Position numbers and translations under genes: made by a program. A DNA stretch of 25,185 nt from an uncultured Acetatifactor sp. (GTDB lineage Bacteria; Bacillota; Clostridia; Lachnospirales; Lachnospiraceae): NCBI GenBank assembly GCA_910577665.1, contig CAJTOJ010000041.1, positions 1-25,185 of the forward strand, given 5' to 3'. Shown in pieces: positions 6,267 to 16,358 of the stretch (its first letter is position 1; each line of letters begins with the position of its first letter). Under the pieces are notes generated by a model. It saw only the letters and a list, made by a program, of their open reading frames with translations, was not told the DNA's origin and did no database searches.

Positions 6267-8414
6267 CTATTCTTCCGTAAATTCCACCCTTCTGTTGAAG
6301 GATCTTTGCTCTGTGGTGGTGGCTCCTGCCACCTGGTTCCCATTCTCATCTGTGGTAGGCGGTCCCTGTATGGTCACTGTATAGGACATGGTCAAGGTAC
6401 CACCTGCAGCAGACAGACCATAGTAGTTTGCCGCATGTGGGAAGCTGGAAGCCGTAGTCTCCAGCAGCACATTGTCATCATCTGTCACCAGTTTCAGCTG
6501 CACAGGGGTGCCAGATACATAATCCGGTGCCTCCTCCGGAGTGGGAGCCGTGATATCCAGGTTACATTTATAAGTCTTGGCTTCTGCCCCTTTGCTGACC
6601 TTGATCTCTATGACTGTACCAGGATCCACATAAGATCCCTGGGAATAGCTCTGATAGAAAATATATCCCTCCCCATACTCGGAATTGTATTCATGGGCGA
6701 TAACGGACACCTGTAGCCCTACCTCAGTGGCCTCCACTGTTCCATCCATCTCTGGTTTCCCCACCAGATTGGGAACATATACCTTGCTCTGTTCCTTTCC
6801 CAGGCTCACTGTCAAGGTCACATTCGTTCCTCTGGGTACTTTGCTGCCCTGCTCCGGAACCTGTCCCGCCACCAGGTCTTTCTCCACAGTGTCGGAATGG
6901 GCTTCCTCCCTGGTCACTTCCAGCCCCTGTTCCTGCATCAGGCGCTGGGCCTCCTCAAAAGTCTTCCCCACCACCTGGGGTACTTCCACGCCTTTAGGTC
7001 CTGCACTGGCCGTCAAGGCCACCGTGGAACCTTCTAACACATCTTGCCCTTCTGCCACACTGGCACTGATCACCACACCTACTTCTATTGTATCGGATTC
7101 CACATAAGTGACTTCGGATTTGATTCCCAGCTCTGCCAGGGCATTCCTGGCCTCCTCCACATTTTTACCCTGGACCTGGGGCATCTTCCTGTATTGTGCC
7201 TGTGTGGTATCAGAAGTGGCATCCCCTGTGATAATGGGACTTGACAGTTCATCGTCCACACCGGATTCCACATTGGCAAATATCCGCACTGCCAGAATGA
7301 TAACGATCACGCAGATCACCACACCTGCCACCACGGCAAGCAGAGTGGTCATATGTTCCATCCTGGAATTATATCCCTCCTCATACTCTTCCACATACTC
7401 ATCTTCCTCATAATCCCCTGGTTCTTCCTCCTCATATACCGGTTCTGCGTCCGCACGCAGCCGCATGGGTTCCTCCTCTTCCTCCCGTGGCTCCTGGTAA
7501 TAAGTCCTGCGCTTGATTTGTGACATTTCATGATCCGTTACCATGCGGGTATCTCCCTCGGTATCCAGATCCTTGCGTACTACAAAATCGTCATCCGGGT
7601 TCATTAGGGACTGCTTCAGATCTGCCAGCAGCTCCGGTACATTCTGGTACCTGCGGTCCGGAGATTTCTGACAGCATTTCAGCACAATGCTTTCCACGCT
7701 GGCCGGGATCTCCGGCACAAATTCCTTGGGTGAGGGCATATCCTCCTGGATATGCTTGATGGCAATGGCCACTGTGGTCTCCCCATTGAAAGGCACTCTC
7801 CCGGTGAGCATCTCAAACAAGGTGATTCCCAGAGAATAGATATCGCTCTTTTCATCGCTGTAGCCTCCCCTGGCCTGTTCCGGAGAGGTATAATGCACCG
7901 ATCCCATCACATTGGAAGTGATGGTATTGCTGGTGGCAGCCTTGGCAATGCCAAAATCCGTCACCTTCACTTTTCCGTCTTTTGATATGATGATATTCTG
8001 TGGTTTGATATCCCGGTGTATGATATGGTTGTTGTGGGCAGCCTCAATGCCCATACTCACCTGGATGGCAATGCTCACTGCCTCCTTAAAGGAAAGCCGG
8101 GCTTTTTTTTCAATATATTTTTTCAAGGTGATGCCTTCCACCAGTTCCATAACAATGTAATAGATCCCGTTTTCCTCTCCCACATCGTATACATTTACAA
8201 TATTAGAATGCATCAAACCTGCTGCAGCCTGGGCTTCAATGCGGAATTTGGACACGAAATTTCCGTTTTCGCTGAACTCCTGCTTCAAGACTTTCACCGC
8301 CACAAAGCGGTTCAGCTTATGGCATTTTGCTTTATATACATCTGACATGCCACCGGTTCCGATCTTTTCCAGTATCTCATACCGGTCACCTATCATCATA
8401 CCAATCTTTATCAT
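6267..8414 (-). CDS. prkC: PASTA-domain Ser/Thr protein kinase (PrkC/Stk1)
   Basis: A 715-residue membrane kinase that senses peptidoglycan fragments or lipid II. Kinase domain about 10-270: Gly loop IGTGGMSDVY (18-27), Lys41 in AVKVLK, HRDIKPQN with Asp135, and DFG at 153-155. A long acidic juxtamembrane stretch, rich in Glu, Asp and Tyr, spans about 309-349. One transmembrane helix lies at about 355-380. Outside are three PASTA repeats at about 408-474, 476-540 and 545-609, then an extra C-terminal domain of about 105 residues ending VEFTEE. GGGAG lies 7 bases before ATG 8414. Its phosphatase partner is the preceding gene and rsgA follows. All catalytic residues are intact. Confidence 0.97.
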   Translation of the reverse strand: MIKIGMMIGDRYEILEKIGTGGMSDVYKAKCHKLNRFVAVKVLKQEFSENGNFVSKFRIEAQAAAGLMHSNIVNVYDVGEENGIYYIVMELVEGITLKKYIEKKARLSFKEAVSIAIQVSMGIEAAHNNHIIHRDIKPQNIIISKDGKVKVTDFGIAKAATSNTITSNVMGSVHYTSPEQARGGYSDEKSDIYSLGITLFEMLTGRVPFNGETTVAIAIKHIQEDMPSPKEFVPEIPASVESIVLKCCQKSPDRRYQNVPELLADLKQSLMNPDDDFVVRKDLDTEGDTRMVTDHEMSQIKRRTYYQEPREEEEEPMRLRADAEPVYEEEEPGDYEEDEYVEEYEEGYNSRMEHMTTLLAVVAGVVICVIVIILAVRIFANVESGVDDELSSPIITGDATSDTTQAQYRKMPQVQGKNVEEARNALAELGIKSEVTYVESDTIEVGVVISASVAEGQDVLEGSTVALTASAGPKGVEVPQVVGKTFEEAQRLMQEQGLEVTREEAHSDTVEKDLVAGQVPEQGSKVPRGTNVTLTVSLGKEQSKVYVPNLVGKPEMDGTVEATEVGLQVSVIAHEYNSEYGEGYIFYQSYSQGSYVDPGTVIEIKVSKGAEAKTYKCNLDITAPTPEEAPDYVSGTPVQLKLVTDDDNVLLETTASSFPHAANYYGLSAAGGTLTMSYTVTIQGPPTTDENGNQVAGATTTEQRSFNRRVEFTEE

Positions 8415-8471
8415 AAATGCTCTCCCATCTCTATATCCAGGCCCCGGACACCTGACTGTCCAGACAGCTCC

Positions 8472-9203
8472 TTACACCAACGGCTCAATCAAAATGACAC
8501 TGATATTATCCCTTCCGCCGTTATCATTGGCAGTACGGACCAGGTTCTCCGTCTTCTCCACAAGATCAGAAGACTGGGCCAGGATCATGCGGATCCTTTC
8601 ATCCTCCAGCATATTGGTCAGTCCGTCTGTACACATGAGGACAGTATCTCCCTCCTCCAGCTGCACTGTGAAGAAATCCGCCTGGATCTCCTCCTCTGCA
8701 CCTACCGCTCTGGTAATGATATTCTTCTTGGGATGGTTCCTGGCTTCCTCCCTGCGGATTCCGCCCCGCTGCACCATCTCCCCCACCCAGGAATGATCCC
8801 TGGTAATCTGCCGGATCTCCCTGCGATTTACCACATACAGCCGGCTGTCTCCCACATTGGCTACGCTGAGCCTGCTTCCCGCAATGGAAGCAGCCACCAC
8901 CGTAGTCCCCATACCCTCCATCTCCGGAGCCTGTTCCGCCAGGGTACGGATCAGACGATTGGCTTCCCGGATGGACTCCCGGAAAGCACGCACCGGATCC
9001 CGTTCTGCGGAAGCTGCAATCTGCTCCACAATGGTCTCCACAGTGACCTTGGAAGCATAGTCGCCTGCATTGTGCCCCCCCATACCGTCCGCCACCAGAA
9101 ACAGATTCGGCAGATGCCCTACCGGCTGCTCCGAAGTATAAATATAGTCTTGGTTTACTTTTCTCATGACACCGATATCAGTGATGGAAAACGTCTTCAA
9201 CAC
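8472..9203 (-). CDS. prpC: PP2C-family Ser/Thr phosphatase (PrpC/Stp)
   Basis: The protein phosphatase that reverses PASTA-kinase phosphorylation. PP2C metal-binding motifs are all present: VNQD near the N-terminus, VADGMGGHNAGDYAS, GDSRLYVV, TDGLTNML and GGRDNISVIL. I chose GTG 9203 (243 residues) because GGAGG sits 8 bases upstream; a TTG at 9218 lies inside that ribosome site and cannot be the start. It lies between rlmN and the kinase, 57 bases before the latter, the conserved order in Firmicutes. Confidence 0.96.
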   Translation of the reverse strand: MLKTFSITDIGVMRKVNQDYIYTSEQPVGHLPNLFLVADGMGGHNAGDYASKVTVETIVEQIAASAERDPVRAFRESIREANRLIRTLAEQAPEMEGMGTTVVAASIAGSRLSVANVGDSRLYVVNRREIRQITRDHSWVGEMVQRGGIRREEARNHPKKNIITRAVGAEEEIQADFFTVQLEEGDTVLMCTDGLTNMLEDERIRMILAQSSDLVEKTENLVRTANDNGGRDNISVILIEPLV

Positions 9204-9271
9204 GTGTACTTCCTCCAAAATCCTACAGATTCTCCATAGTCTATGTCTTAAGCTGTTCCCTGGCGGATCCC

Positions 9272-10333
9272 TCAGCCATTCTGGGATGTCTGGTTTTTCA
9301 GATGTTCCATGGTCTTGCGGCGGAGCTGCCCGCAGGCTCCGTCAATATCCCTGCCCATTTCCCTTCTTATAGTACCATTTATTCCATTTTTTTCAAGCTT
9401 TAATTGAAAAGACCTAACCCTTGCCGCTTCTGACTGCACAAAATCACGCTCCTTGATGGGATTCACCGGAATCAGATTCACATGACTGTTCAGAGGCCTG
9501 GCCAGGGCTGACAGAAGCGCTGCATCCTGATCCGAATCATTGACGCCCCCCACCAGGCTGTACTCAAAGGTAATCCGTCTGCCTGTCCGTTCAAAATAGT
9601 ATCCGCAGGCATCCATCAGTTCCCGGATAGCGTACCGGTTGGCAATCGGCATCAGTTTCTTCCGCTTTTCATCTGTAGCCCCATGTAAGGACAAAGCCAG
9701 GGTAATCTGCAGGCCCTCCCCGGCCAGACGCCGCATCTGCGGAACCAGACCACAGGTAGACACTGTCACATTCCGCTGGCTGATATGCAGACCGTTTTCA
9801 TCGGTGAGCATCCGAAGGAAGGTAAGCAGATTGTCATAATTGTCCAGGGGTTCCCCGGTGCCCATGACCACCACGTTGGACACCCGCTCCCCTGTCAGCA
9901 GGCTGATAGCATAGACCTGATCCAGCATCTCTGCTGGGGTCAGGTTCCGCACCAGCCCGTCCAGGGTGGAAGCACAGAAGACACACCCCATCCGGCAGCC
10001 CACCTGGGAAGAGACGCAGACACTGTTCCCGTGCTTATATTTCATCCACACACTCTCTACCAGGTTGCCATCTGCCAGACCAAAGAGGAACTTTTTCGTG
10101 CCATCTGTGACAGATTCCTGAATCTGGACTGCCCTAAGGGCTGTATACCAGAAGTCTTCCCTGCAATTTTCCCGGAAGGCTTTTGGCAGATTCGTCATCT
10201 CTCCAAATCCCCTGGCCAGTTTCACATGCATCCAGTCATACATCTGTTTTGCCCGGAACGCTTTTTCTCCCCGGGCAGCCAGCTCCCCTGCAAGCTGCTC
10301 CAGCGGCATTGATTTGATATCCTTCTTCTCCAT
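9272..10333 (-). CDS. rlmN: 23S rRNA/tRNA adenine C2-methyltransferase RlmN
   Basis: Radical-SAM enzyme that methylates C2 of A2503 in 23S rRNA and of A37 in some tRNAs. The 353 residues match the family length. The cluster-binding Cys are C113, C117 and C120 (CRMGCVFC). VVMGTGEPLDNYDNLL is the SAM-contacting GEP motif, and VNLIPVNP is typical. The C-terminal Cys in IDGACGQL is the second methyl-carrying cysteine. ATG 10333 has GAGG about 9 bases upstream. It starts 11 bases after rsmB ends. Confidence 0.97.
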   Translation of the reverse strand: MEKKDIKSMPLEQLAGELAARGEKAFRAKQMYDWMHVKLARGFGEMTNLPKAFRENCREDFWYTALRAVQIQESVTDGTKKFLFGLADGNLVESVWMKYKHGNSVCVSSQVGCRMGCVFCASTLDGLVRNLTPAEMLDQVYAISLLTGERVSNVVVMGTGEPLDNYDNLLTFLRMLTDENGLHISQRNVTVSTCGLVPQMRRLAGEGLQITLALSLHGATDEKRKKLMPIANRYAIRELMDACGYYFERTGRRITFEYSLVGGVNDSDQDAALLSALARPLNSHVNLIPVNPIKERDFVQSEAARVRSFQLKLEKNGINGTIRREMGRDIDGACGQLRRKTMEHLKNQTSQNG

Positions 10334-10344
10334 ATTCTATATCC

Positions 10345-11772
10345 TCAGTGTCCTATATCCTCTGTGATTTTCCGGAAACGGGCGATAAAGAAGCCGTCTC
10401 CTTCCATATAGCCCGGCAAAATCTGGATACATGCAGCATCTGCACCTGCCATTTCCGGATCCTGCTTTTCTCCTGCCCCTTCCTGCCCGGAGTGCACCAG
10501 AAGCTGCTCCTTCTCCCTCAGTATTTCCCCGGGCAGCACCTCTTGAAGTCCCGCTGGCACAAAGGGCAGCTCCCGGGTGATGAACCGCACCATATCTTCG
10601 TTCTCCCCCCTGTGGATGGTACAAGTGCTATAGAGCAGGATTCCTCCTGGCTTCACATACCGGCTACAAGTCCTGACTATCTCTTTCTGTAGCGCCTTAA
10701 GATTCTCCATCTTCTCCCAGGTCATCCTGTATTTGATATCTCTTTTTTTCCCTATGACACCCAGACCCGAGCAGGGAGCATCCACTATCACCACGTCCGC
10801 AGATCCCTCCCTTGCCGGATCAAGCCTGGTGGCATCATAGACCTGCACTTCTATATTCCCGGTTCCCATGCGGCGGCTGTTCTCCCGCACCAGGGCCGCC
10901 TTCTCCTCCGACACATCACGGGACAGTACCTTTCCTGCCCACTCTGCGGCCAGAAGGCTCTTCCCTCCTGGTGCCGCACACACATCCATCACAAAATCAC
11001 CTGGCTTTATGCCCGCTGCCACCACCGCCAGAACAGAACTGACGTCCTGCACCACAAAGAGGCCTTCCCGGAAACCGGGCAGGTCCTCCACATTTCCCCC
11101 GCCTTCCAGGGTATAGACATACGGAAGATACCGGCTGCGCACCAGTCTGGCCCCCCGCTCCTCCATGCCGTGAATGCAGGCCTGTAGCCGCTCCGGTTGT
11201 AGCGTAGTGCGAAACCGCAGACAGACAGGGTGCACCGCCAGAAGTCCTCCCAAAAGTGTTTCCGTAATATCCAGCCCATATTCGTCCAGCCACAGGGTCA
11301 CAATCCACTCCGGCATGGAATATTTCACTGTAAGATACCGTACAGGTTCTGCGTCCTTCTCCGGAAGGGGCAATGTGGCTTTGTTCCGGGAAATTGTGCG
11401 CAGAATTCCGTTCACAAAGCCACGCAGACTGCCAAAGCCACGTTTTGCCGCCAACTTACAGGCTTCATTGCAGGCAGCGCTGTCCGGCACTGCGTCCATA
11501 TACAGGAGCTGATAGACCCCCATGCGCAGCAGACAACGTATAAGTGGTTTCATCTTCCGGACCGGCACTTTTGAAAAATAATCCAGGTAGTAATCCAGTT
11601 CCAGTTCCCGCTCCAGGGTACCTTCCATAAGCCGCTTCATGAATCCCCGGTCCCGCTCCGGCAGGTACTGATACTTGTCCAGCACTGCTTTCACCAGCCT
11701 GTGGGAATAGTCCTCTCCCCGCTCTATGGCAAGGAGTGCCTCCAGCGCGATCTCCCTTGTATTCTCTGCCAC
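10345..11772 (-). CDS. rsmB: 16S rRNA cytosine-C5 methyltransferase RsmB
   Basis: Methylates C967 of 16S rRNA using S-adenosylmethionine. The N-terminal 140 residues are the NusB-like RNA-binding domain (AENTREIALEALLAIERGE onward). The C-terminal Rossmann methyltransferase shows DVCAAPGGKS (SAM loop), DAPCSGLGVIGKK (first Cys) and YSTCTIHRGENE (catalytic Cys). Length 475 is slightly above the usual 430-450, with a variable insert around the EQLLVHSGQEGAGEKQ segment near the C-terminus. Start GTG 11772 has AAGGAG about 10 bases upstream. It begins 3 bases after the metallopeptidase stops. Confidence 0.96.
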   Translation of the reverse strand: MAENTREIALEALLAIERGEDYSHRLVKAVLDKYQYLPERDRGFMKRLMEGTLERELELDYYLDYFSKVPVRKMKPLIRCLLRMGVYQLLYMDAVPDSAACNEACKLAAKRGFGSLRGFVNGILRTISRNKATLPLPEKDAEPVRYLTVKYSMPEWIVTLWLDEYGLDITETLLGGLLAVHPVCLRFRTTLQPERLQACIHGMEERGARLVRSRYLPYVYTLEGGGNVEDLPGFREGLFVVQDVSSVLAVVAAGIKPGDFVMDVCAAPGGKSLLAAEWAGKVLSRDVSEEKAALVRENSRRMGTGNIEVQVYDATRLDPAREGSADVVIVDAPCSGLGVIGKKRDIKYRMTWEKMENLKALQKEIVRTCSRYVKPGGILLYSTCTIHRGENEDMVRFITRELPFVPAGLQEVLPGEILREKEQLLVHSGQEGAGEKQDPEMAGADAACIQILPGYMEGDGFFIARFRKITEDIGH

Positions 11773-11775
11773 AGC

Positions 11776-12480
11776 CTAATCTCTCCTTCTGTCATTCCCG
11801 AACAAAAGTACCAGTCTCAGCAACTGCAGGGCTGCTGCCGCCGCTGCTGCCACATAGGTCAAGGCTGCTGCAGTCAGCACCTTTTTACAGCCTCCCTTCT
11901 CCTGTTCGGTGAGAAGACCATATTGCTCCACCTTCTCCACCGCCCTGCGGGAAGCATTGAACTCTACCGGCAGCGTCACAAGCTGGAACAACACTGTCAG
12001 TGCAAACACACAGATACCGATCTGGATCAGCACCTGGTTCCAGCTTAAGATCACGCCCAGAAAGATCAATGGCATACTCAAGGTACTGCCGATATTCACC
12101 ACCGGCACCAGGGCCGAACGGATACCAAGGGGTGCATAGCCCTTTGCATGCTGGATGGCATGGCCGCACTCATGGGCCGCTACCCCCACAGCAGTAACGG
12201 AAGCATTGTTGAAATTAGAATTAGACAGCCGGACTGTATTGGTCCTGGGATCATAGTGGTCTCCCCGGTTATCCTGTAAGCACTCCACCTGTACATTGTA
12301 TAATCCTTCGTTGTTCAGGATCCTCCTGGCAGCTTCTCCTCCGGTGATACCACTCATATTCCGCACATTGCTGTATTTTCTCATAGAACTGTTCACCATG
12401 GCACTGGCTCCCAGGCTTAAGAGCAGGCCCACCAGCACCAGTATATAAGTGGGATCCCAGTAATAATAAAACATTGGCAT
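11776..12480 (-). CDS. Membrane zinc metallopeptidase, YugP family
   Basis: A 234-residue integral membrane protein of the neutral zinc metallopeptidase family typified by B. subtilis YugP. Residues 11-30 form an N-terminal membrane helix. The zinc motif is HECGH at 103-107 (H103, E104, H107) within VAAHECGHAIQHA. Two or three further hydrophobic helices follow at about 125-165 and near the C-terminus. AAGGAG lies 9 bases before ATG 12480. Its conserved place between fmt and rsmB in Clostridia suggests co-expression, but the physiological substrate is unknown. Confidence 0.9.
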   Translation of the reverse strand: MPMFYYYWDPTYILVLVGLLLSLGASAMVNSSMRKYSNVRNMSGITGGEAARRILNNEGLYNVQVECLQDNRGDHYDPRTNTVRLSNSNFNNASVTAVGVAAHECGHAIQHAKGYAPLGIRSALVPVVNIGSTLSMPLIFLGVILSWNQVLIQIGICVFALTVLFQLVTLPVEFNASRRAVEKVEQYGLLTEQEKGGCKKVLTAAALTYVAAAAAAALQLLRLVLLFGNDRRRD

Positions 12481-12583
12481 ATGTCATTTCTCCTTTCTTT
12501 CCATGGATTCCATGCTTCTGTATCTGTCTGTTCCCTGTGCCTTCCAAAAAATGACTTCCGGTCCAGAATGGCTTCTGCCAGGT

Positions 12584-13540
12584 TCATGTCCCCAGCATCT
12601 CCCCCGGCACCATCTTCACCCCAAGCAGGAAATCACGGGTGCTCATGCGCTTCTTTCCTTCCAGCTGCAGCTCATAGATCCGCAGCATCCCCTGCCCTGT
12701 GGCCACAGTCACGGTTTCCCTGTCCACCTCTAGGATCTGTCCAGGTCTCCTGGCATTGTGCCCGGTACATGTGTCCGCCTGTCCGTCAGGCACAGGAACT
12801 GCCCGCCATATCTTCAGCTGTCTGCCCTGGTAGGTGGTATAGGCACTGGGCCAGGGATTCAGCCCCCGGATCAGCCTGTCTATCACCACAGCATCCTGGC
12901 CAAAATCAATCTTTCCCAGGGATTTGCCGATAAGGGACGCATGGCTGCTTTCCTCCTCCCGCTGTTTTTCCGGAACCAGTTTTCCCTGTTCCAGCAAGGC
13001 CAGGGCTTCTACAATAGCCTCCCCTCCCAGCACCATCAGCTTATTGTGAAGCGTTTCAAAGGTATCCTGCTCCAGGATGGGAACCTTCTTTTTGTATAAC
13101 ATATCCCCTGTATCCACACCCGCATCCATCTGCATCACTGTAATGCCAGTCTCCTTCTCCCCCTTCAGAATCACCTGTTGGATAGGGGACGCCCCCCGGT
13201 ACTTCGGCAGAAGGGAGGCATGGATATTCAAGCATCCCAGTGGTGGAATATCCAGGATCTCCTGGGACAGGATCTGCCCGAAAGCTGCCACCACGAACAC
13301 ATCTGCCGGCACGGCCCGGATCTCCTCCACCGCCTCCGGCCTCTTGATCCGCACAGGCTGGAACAGAGGCAGACTGTGTTCAAGGGCACACACCTTCACA
13401 GGAGACGGCACCAGGGTCCCGCTTCTGCCCTTGGGCTTGTCCGGCTGCGTCACTACCATCTTGATCTCATGCCCTGCGGCAAGCAAGGCCCGCAAGGCTT
13501 CCGCCGCAAAATCCGGCGTTCCCATAAATATAATCTTCAC
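12584..13540 (-). CDS. fmt: Methionyl-tRNA formyltransferase
   Basis: Transfers a formyl group from 10-formyl-tetrahydrofolate to Met-tRNAi for initiation. Family features: MKIIFMGTPDFAAEAL at the start, Asn105 and His107 in CLNIHASLLP, the SLLPKYRGASPIQ loop (109-121), and the catalytic Asp in DAGVDTGD (139-146). The C-terminal OB domain carries RGLNPWPSAYT. Length 318 is normal. Start GTG 13540 is preceded by GGGGG about 7 bases upstream. The functional partner def lies immediately upstream. About 100 bases separate fmt from the metallopeptidase, with nothing recognisable in them. Confidence 0.97.
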   Translation of the reverse strand: MKIIFMGTPDFAAEALRALLAAGHEIKMVVTQPDKPKGRSGTLVPSPVKVCALEHSLPLFQPVRIKRPEAVEEIRAVPADVFVVAAFGQILSQEILDIPPLGCLNIHASLLPKYRGASPIQQVILKGEKETGITVMQMDAGVDTGDMLYKKKVPILEQDTFETLHNKLMVLGGEAIVEALALLEQGKLVPEKQREEESSHASLIGKSLGKIDFGQDAVVIDRLIRGLNPWPSAYTTYQGRQLKIWRAVPVPDGQADTCTGHNARRPGQILEVDRETVTVATGQGMLRIYELQLEGKKRMSTRDFLLGVKMVPGEMLGT

Positions 13541-13579
13541 ACTTATACCCCCATGTCCGCTTCAGCGGTACAAACCTCT

Positions 13580-14059
13580 TTACGCATCCTCATCCTCATT
13601 GGTCACATCCTGGAGAGGGCCTTCTACTTTCTCCACATACATATGCCCATCCAGATGATCCACCTCATGGCAGATGGCCCTGGCCAGCAGCTCGGTGCCC
13701 TCCAGTTCATATTCCCTCATATTTACGTCCAGGGCCACTGCCTTTACATAGTTCGGGCGTGTCACTTGGCCGGACTTACCGGGCAGACTCAAGCATCCTT
13801 CCTGTCCCGTCTGCTCCCCGCTGCTCTCCACAATCCTGGGATTGATCAGAATATAGGGATCCTCCCCTGTCACGTCTATGACCACGATCCGCTTCAGGAC
13901 TCCTACCTGGGGGGCAGCCAGCCCAACACCCCCTGCCTCATACATTGTCTCCAGCATATCCTCAATCAATTCCCTGTTACGGGATGTCATCTCCGTCACC
14001 GGCTTACATTTTTTCGTAAGTACTTCATCCCCCAGTTCCCGTATGTTCCTGATTGCCAT
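13580..14059 (-). CDS. def: Peptide deformylase
   Basis: Removes the N-formyl group from nascent proteins. The three family motifs are present: GVGLAAPQVG (44-53), EGCLS (87-91, metal-binding Cys89) and HEVDH (131-135). I chose ATG 14059, giving MAIRNIRELGDE and 159 residues; a longer frame from 14083 would add a Lys/Arg-rich octapeptide encoded by the ribosome-binding region itself. It ends in an acidic tail (TNEDEDA). It lies between priA and fmt. Confidence 0.96.
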   Translation of the reverse strand: MAIRNIRELGDEVLTKKCKPVTEMTSRNRELIEDMLETMYEAGGVGLAAPQVGVLKRIVVIDVTGEDPYILINPRIVESSGEQTGQEGCLSLPGKSGQVTRPNYVKAVALDVNMREYELEGTELLARAICHEVDHLDGHMYVEKVEGPLQDVTNEDEDA

Positions 14060-14101
14060 TTTTCCTTTCCTTCCTTTCCTCACATCATTTCTTTTCCCAT
14101 G

Positions 14102-16327
14102 TCACAGGGTGTTCATGGGATCAAAGTCAAACTGCACAGTCTCCCCGGACAGCTGCAGATCCTGGATCTTACCTTCCACACAATCCTTGATCCGGATCAG
14201 TTTATCATATTCCGGGCTTTTTACATAGAACACAAATCGAAAAATATCATTTACTTTGCCGATGGCCGCCGGGGCCGGGCCCAGAATCTGTATCCCGAAT
14301 GCTCGCCCTGTGAGAGACGCAAGATACGATGCCAGCTGTGCCCCCTTCTCCTCCTTGCTGGCAAATACCTGCACCGCCATCATATGGGCGGCAGGGGGAT
14401 ATCCCATCATCTCCCGAAACAGGATCTCCTCGCTGTAGAACCCTCCGTAGTCCTGGGCTGCTGCATAGGTTACTGCATAGTGCTCCGGCTGGTAAGTCTG
14501 GATCACCGCCTCCCCTGGCAGATCCCCCCGGCCTGCCCGGCCCACTGCCTGGGTAAGCAGCTGGAACGTCCTCTCTCCTGCCCGGTAGTCTCCCACCCCC
14601 AGGGACAAATCTGCCGCCAGCACTCCCACCAGCGTCACCCCCGGGAAATCATGACCCTTCACAATCATCTGGGTACCGATGAGTACATCCGCTTCCCTGT
14701 TCCCAAAAGCGGCCAGGATCTGTTCATAGCTGCCCTTGGTGCGGGTGGTGTCCCCGTCCATACGCAGGGTACGCACCCCTGGATACATCTCTTTCAGCTT
14801 TTCCTCAATCTGCTGGGTTCCCGCCTTGAAACCACTGATATAAGGGGAACCGCATCCGGGGCAGTGGGCCGGCTTTGGCTCGCTATATCCGCAATAGTGG
14901 CAGAGAAGACGTCCCCCTCTGTGCTCCGACAAGGACACATCACAATGGGGACATTTCATCACATGGCCACAGGCCCTGCAGGATACGAATCCTGCATATC
15001 CACGCCTGTTCAAGAACAGGATGACCTGTTCCCCCCGCTCCAGCCGCTCTGCCAGAAGGGTCTGAAGCCTTCTGCTGAAAATGGATCTATTCCCCTCCTG
15101 TAGTTCCCGCCTAAGATCCTCAATATACACTTTCGGAAGGCTACCCCCTGTGAGACGTTCCCCCAGGGTAAAAAGCTTATAGATCCCACTTCTTGCCCTA
15201 TAGTATGCCTCCAGGGAAGGTGTGGCCGATCCCAGCACCACACTGGCCCCATGCAGCCTGGCCACTTCCCCTGCCACCTCCCTGGCATGGTATTTAGGGG
15301 AGGACTCACTCTTGTAGCTGCCCTCATGCTCTTCATCCATCACAATCAAGCCGATGTCCGGGAAGGGTGTAAACAGCGCTGACCGGGGACCAATGATCAC
15401 ATCAATCTCCCCGTTCTTCGCACGCTGGCACTGGTCATATTTTTCTCCAGCAGATAGAGCCGAGTTCAGCACACTGACCCGCTCCCCGAAGCAGCGGTAG
15501 AACCGAAGCAGGGTCTGATAAGTCAATGCGATCTCCGGAATCAGCACCACTGCCTGTCTGCCCCTTTTCACGATTCCCTGTACCAGCCGGATATATACTT
15601 CTGTCTTGCCGCTTCCGGTGATGCCATGAAGCAGATAAGTGCCCGGATGTCCCCCGTCAAAGTCGGAGAGCACCTCTTCCACCACCTGTCCCTGGGCTTT
15701 GCTCAAGATCTTCTCCTTCTCCTGGCCGGACTGCACTTTCACCGGATTGCGGAAAGAGAGACTGCTCTCCACCCGCAGTACCCCTGCCCGCTCCAGGCCA
15801 TTTACCGTCTGGGCTGAGACCCCCAGCTTCCCTGTGACCCACTCATAGGGAATGGTCTCCTGACCGGCCATCTCTTCCAGCAGCCGCTCCTTGGCTACCT
15901 GCTTCTTCCTCCTGCTTTCCCCCAGCAAAGAAAGGATCTCTTCCCGGCCCAGGAGCCGCCTTATGGTTCTTCGCTCCAGCTTCTTCACCGTCTGTCTGGC
16001 CGGAAGCACTGTCTTCAAGGCCTGTATCATAGTGGAACCATAATTCTTCCGGATCCAGGCCGCCAGGGCGATCTGGCGTTCTTCCACCACGGATTCCCCC
16101 CGTACAATCCCCTCTATCTCCTTTGTCCTCTCCGGATCATATTTGCACACATCCCCCAGACCGATGATATATCCCTTGCGCAGCCGGTTGCCTGCTCCGA
16201 AAGGAACCGCCACGCACATCCCTGTCTCCAGCTTTCCGGTCAAGGCCTGTGGCACCCGGTACTGGAAAGGCCGATCCAGCTTCTCATGGGATATATCTAT
16301 TATAATGTCCGCATACAGTTCCCTCAC
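14102..16327 (-). CDS. priA: Primosomal protein N' (PriA helicase)
   Basis: Superfamily 2 helicase that restarts stalled replication forks. The N-terminal DNA-binding region (about 1-110) is followed by a winged-helix part and the helicase core: Walker A GITGSGKT (235-242), the Walker B segment with DEEH, and GSATPSLEAYY. The zinc region carries four paired cysteines (CRAC, CPHC, CHYC, CPGC). Motifs V-VI appear as GTQMIVKGHDFPGV and QAVGRAGRGD. Length 741 is usual. Start GTG 16327 has AGGAGG 5 bases upstream. It follows murE by 31 bases. Confidence 0.97.
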   Translation of the reverse strand: MRELYADIIIDISHEKLDRPFQYRVPQALTGKLETGMCVAVPFGAGNRLRKGYIIGLGDVCKYDPERTKEIEGIVRGESVVEERQIALAAWIRKNYGSTMIQALKTVLPARQTVKKLERRTIRRLLGREEILSLLGESRRKKQVAKERLLEEMAGQETIPYEWVTGKLGVSAQTVNGLERAGVLRVESSLSFRNPVKVQSGQEKEKILSKAQGQVVEEVLSDFDGGHPGTYLLHGITGSGKTEVYIRLVQGIVKRGRQAVVLIPEIALTYQTLLRFYRCFGERVSVLNSALSAGEKYDQCQRAKNGEIDVIIGPRSALFTPFPDIGLIVMDEEHEGSYKSESSPKYHAREVAGEVARLHGASVVLGSATPSLEAYYRARSGIYKLFTLGERLTGGSLPKVYIEDLRRELQEGNRSIFSRRLQTLLAERLERGEQVILFLNRRGYAGFVSCRACGHVMKCPHCDVSLSEHRGGRLLCHYCGYSEPKPAHCPGCGSPYISGFKAGTQQIEEKLKEMYPGVRTLRMDGDTTRTKGSYEQILAAFGNREADVLIGTQMIVKGHDFPGVTLVGVLAADLSLGVGDYRAGERTFQLLTQAVGRAGRGDLPGEAVIQTYQPEHYAVTYAAAQDYGGFYSEEILFREMMGYPPAAHMMAVQVFASKEEKGAQLASYLASLTGRAFGIQILGPAPAAIGKVNDIFRFVFYVKSPEYDKLIRIKDCVEGKIQDLQLSGETVQFDFDPMNTL

Positions 16328-16358
16328 TTGTTCCTCCTGGTTCCTTCTCTTCCTGCGG

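Noticed and set aside
13178..15103. A 641-codon open frame on the plus strand
   Set aside because: It lies opposite def, fmt and priA, which have full family motifs. The translation is His/Pro/Leu-rich with no domain, the usual shadow of GC-rich genes.
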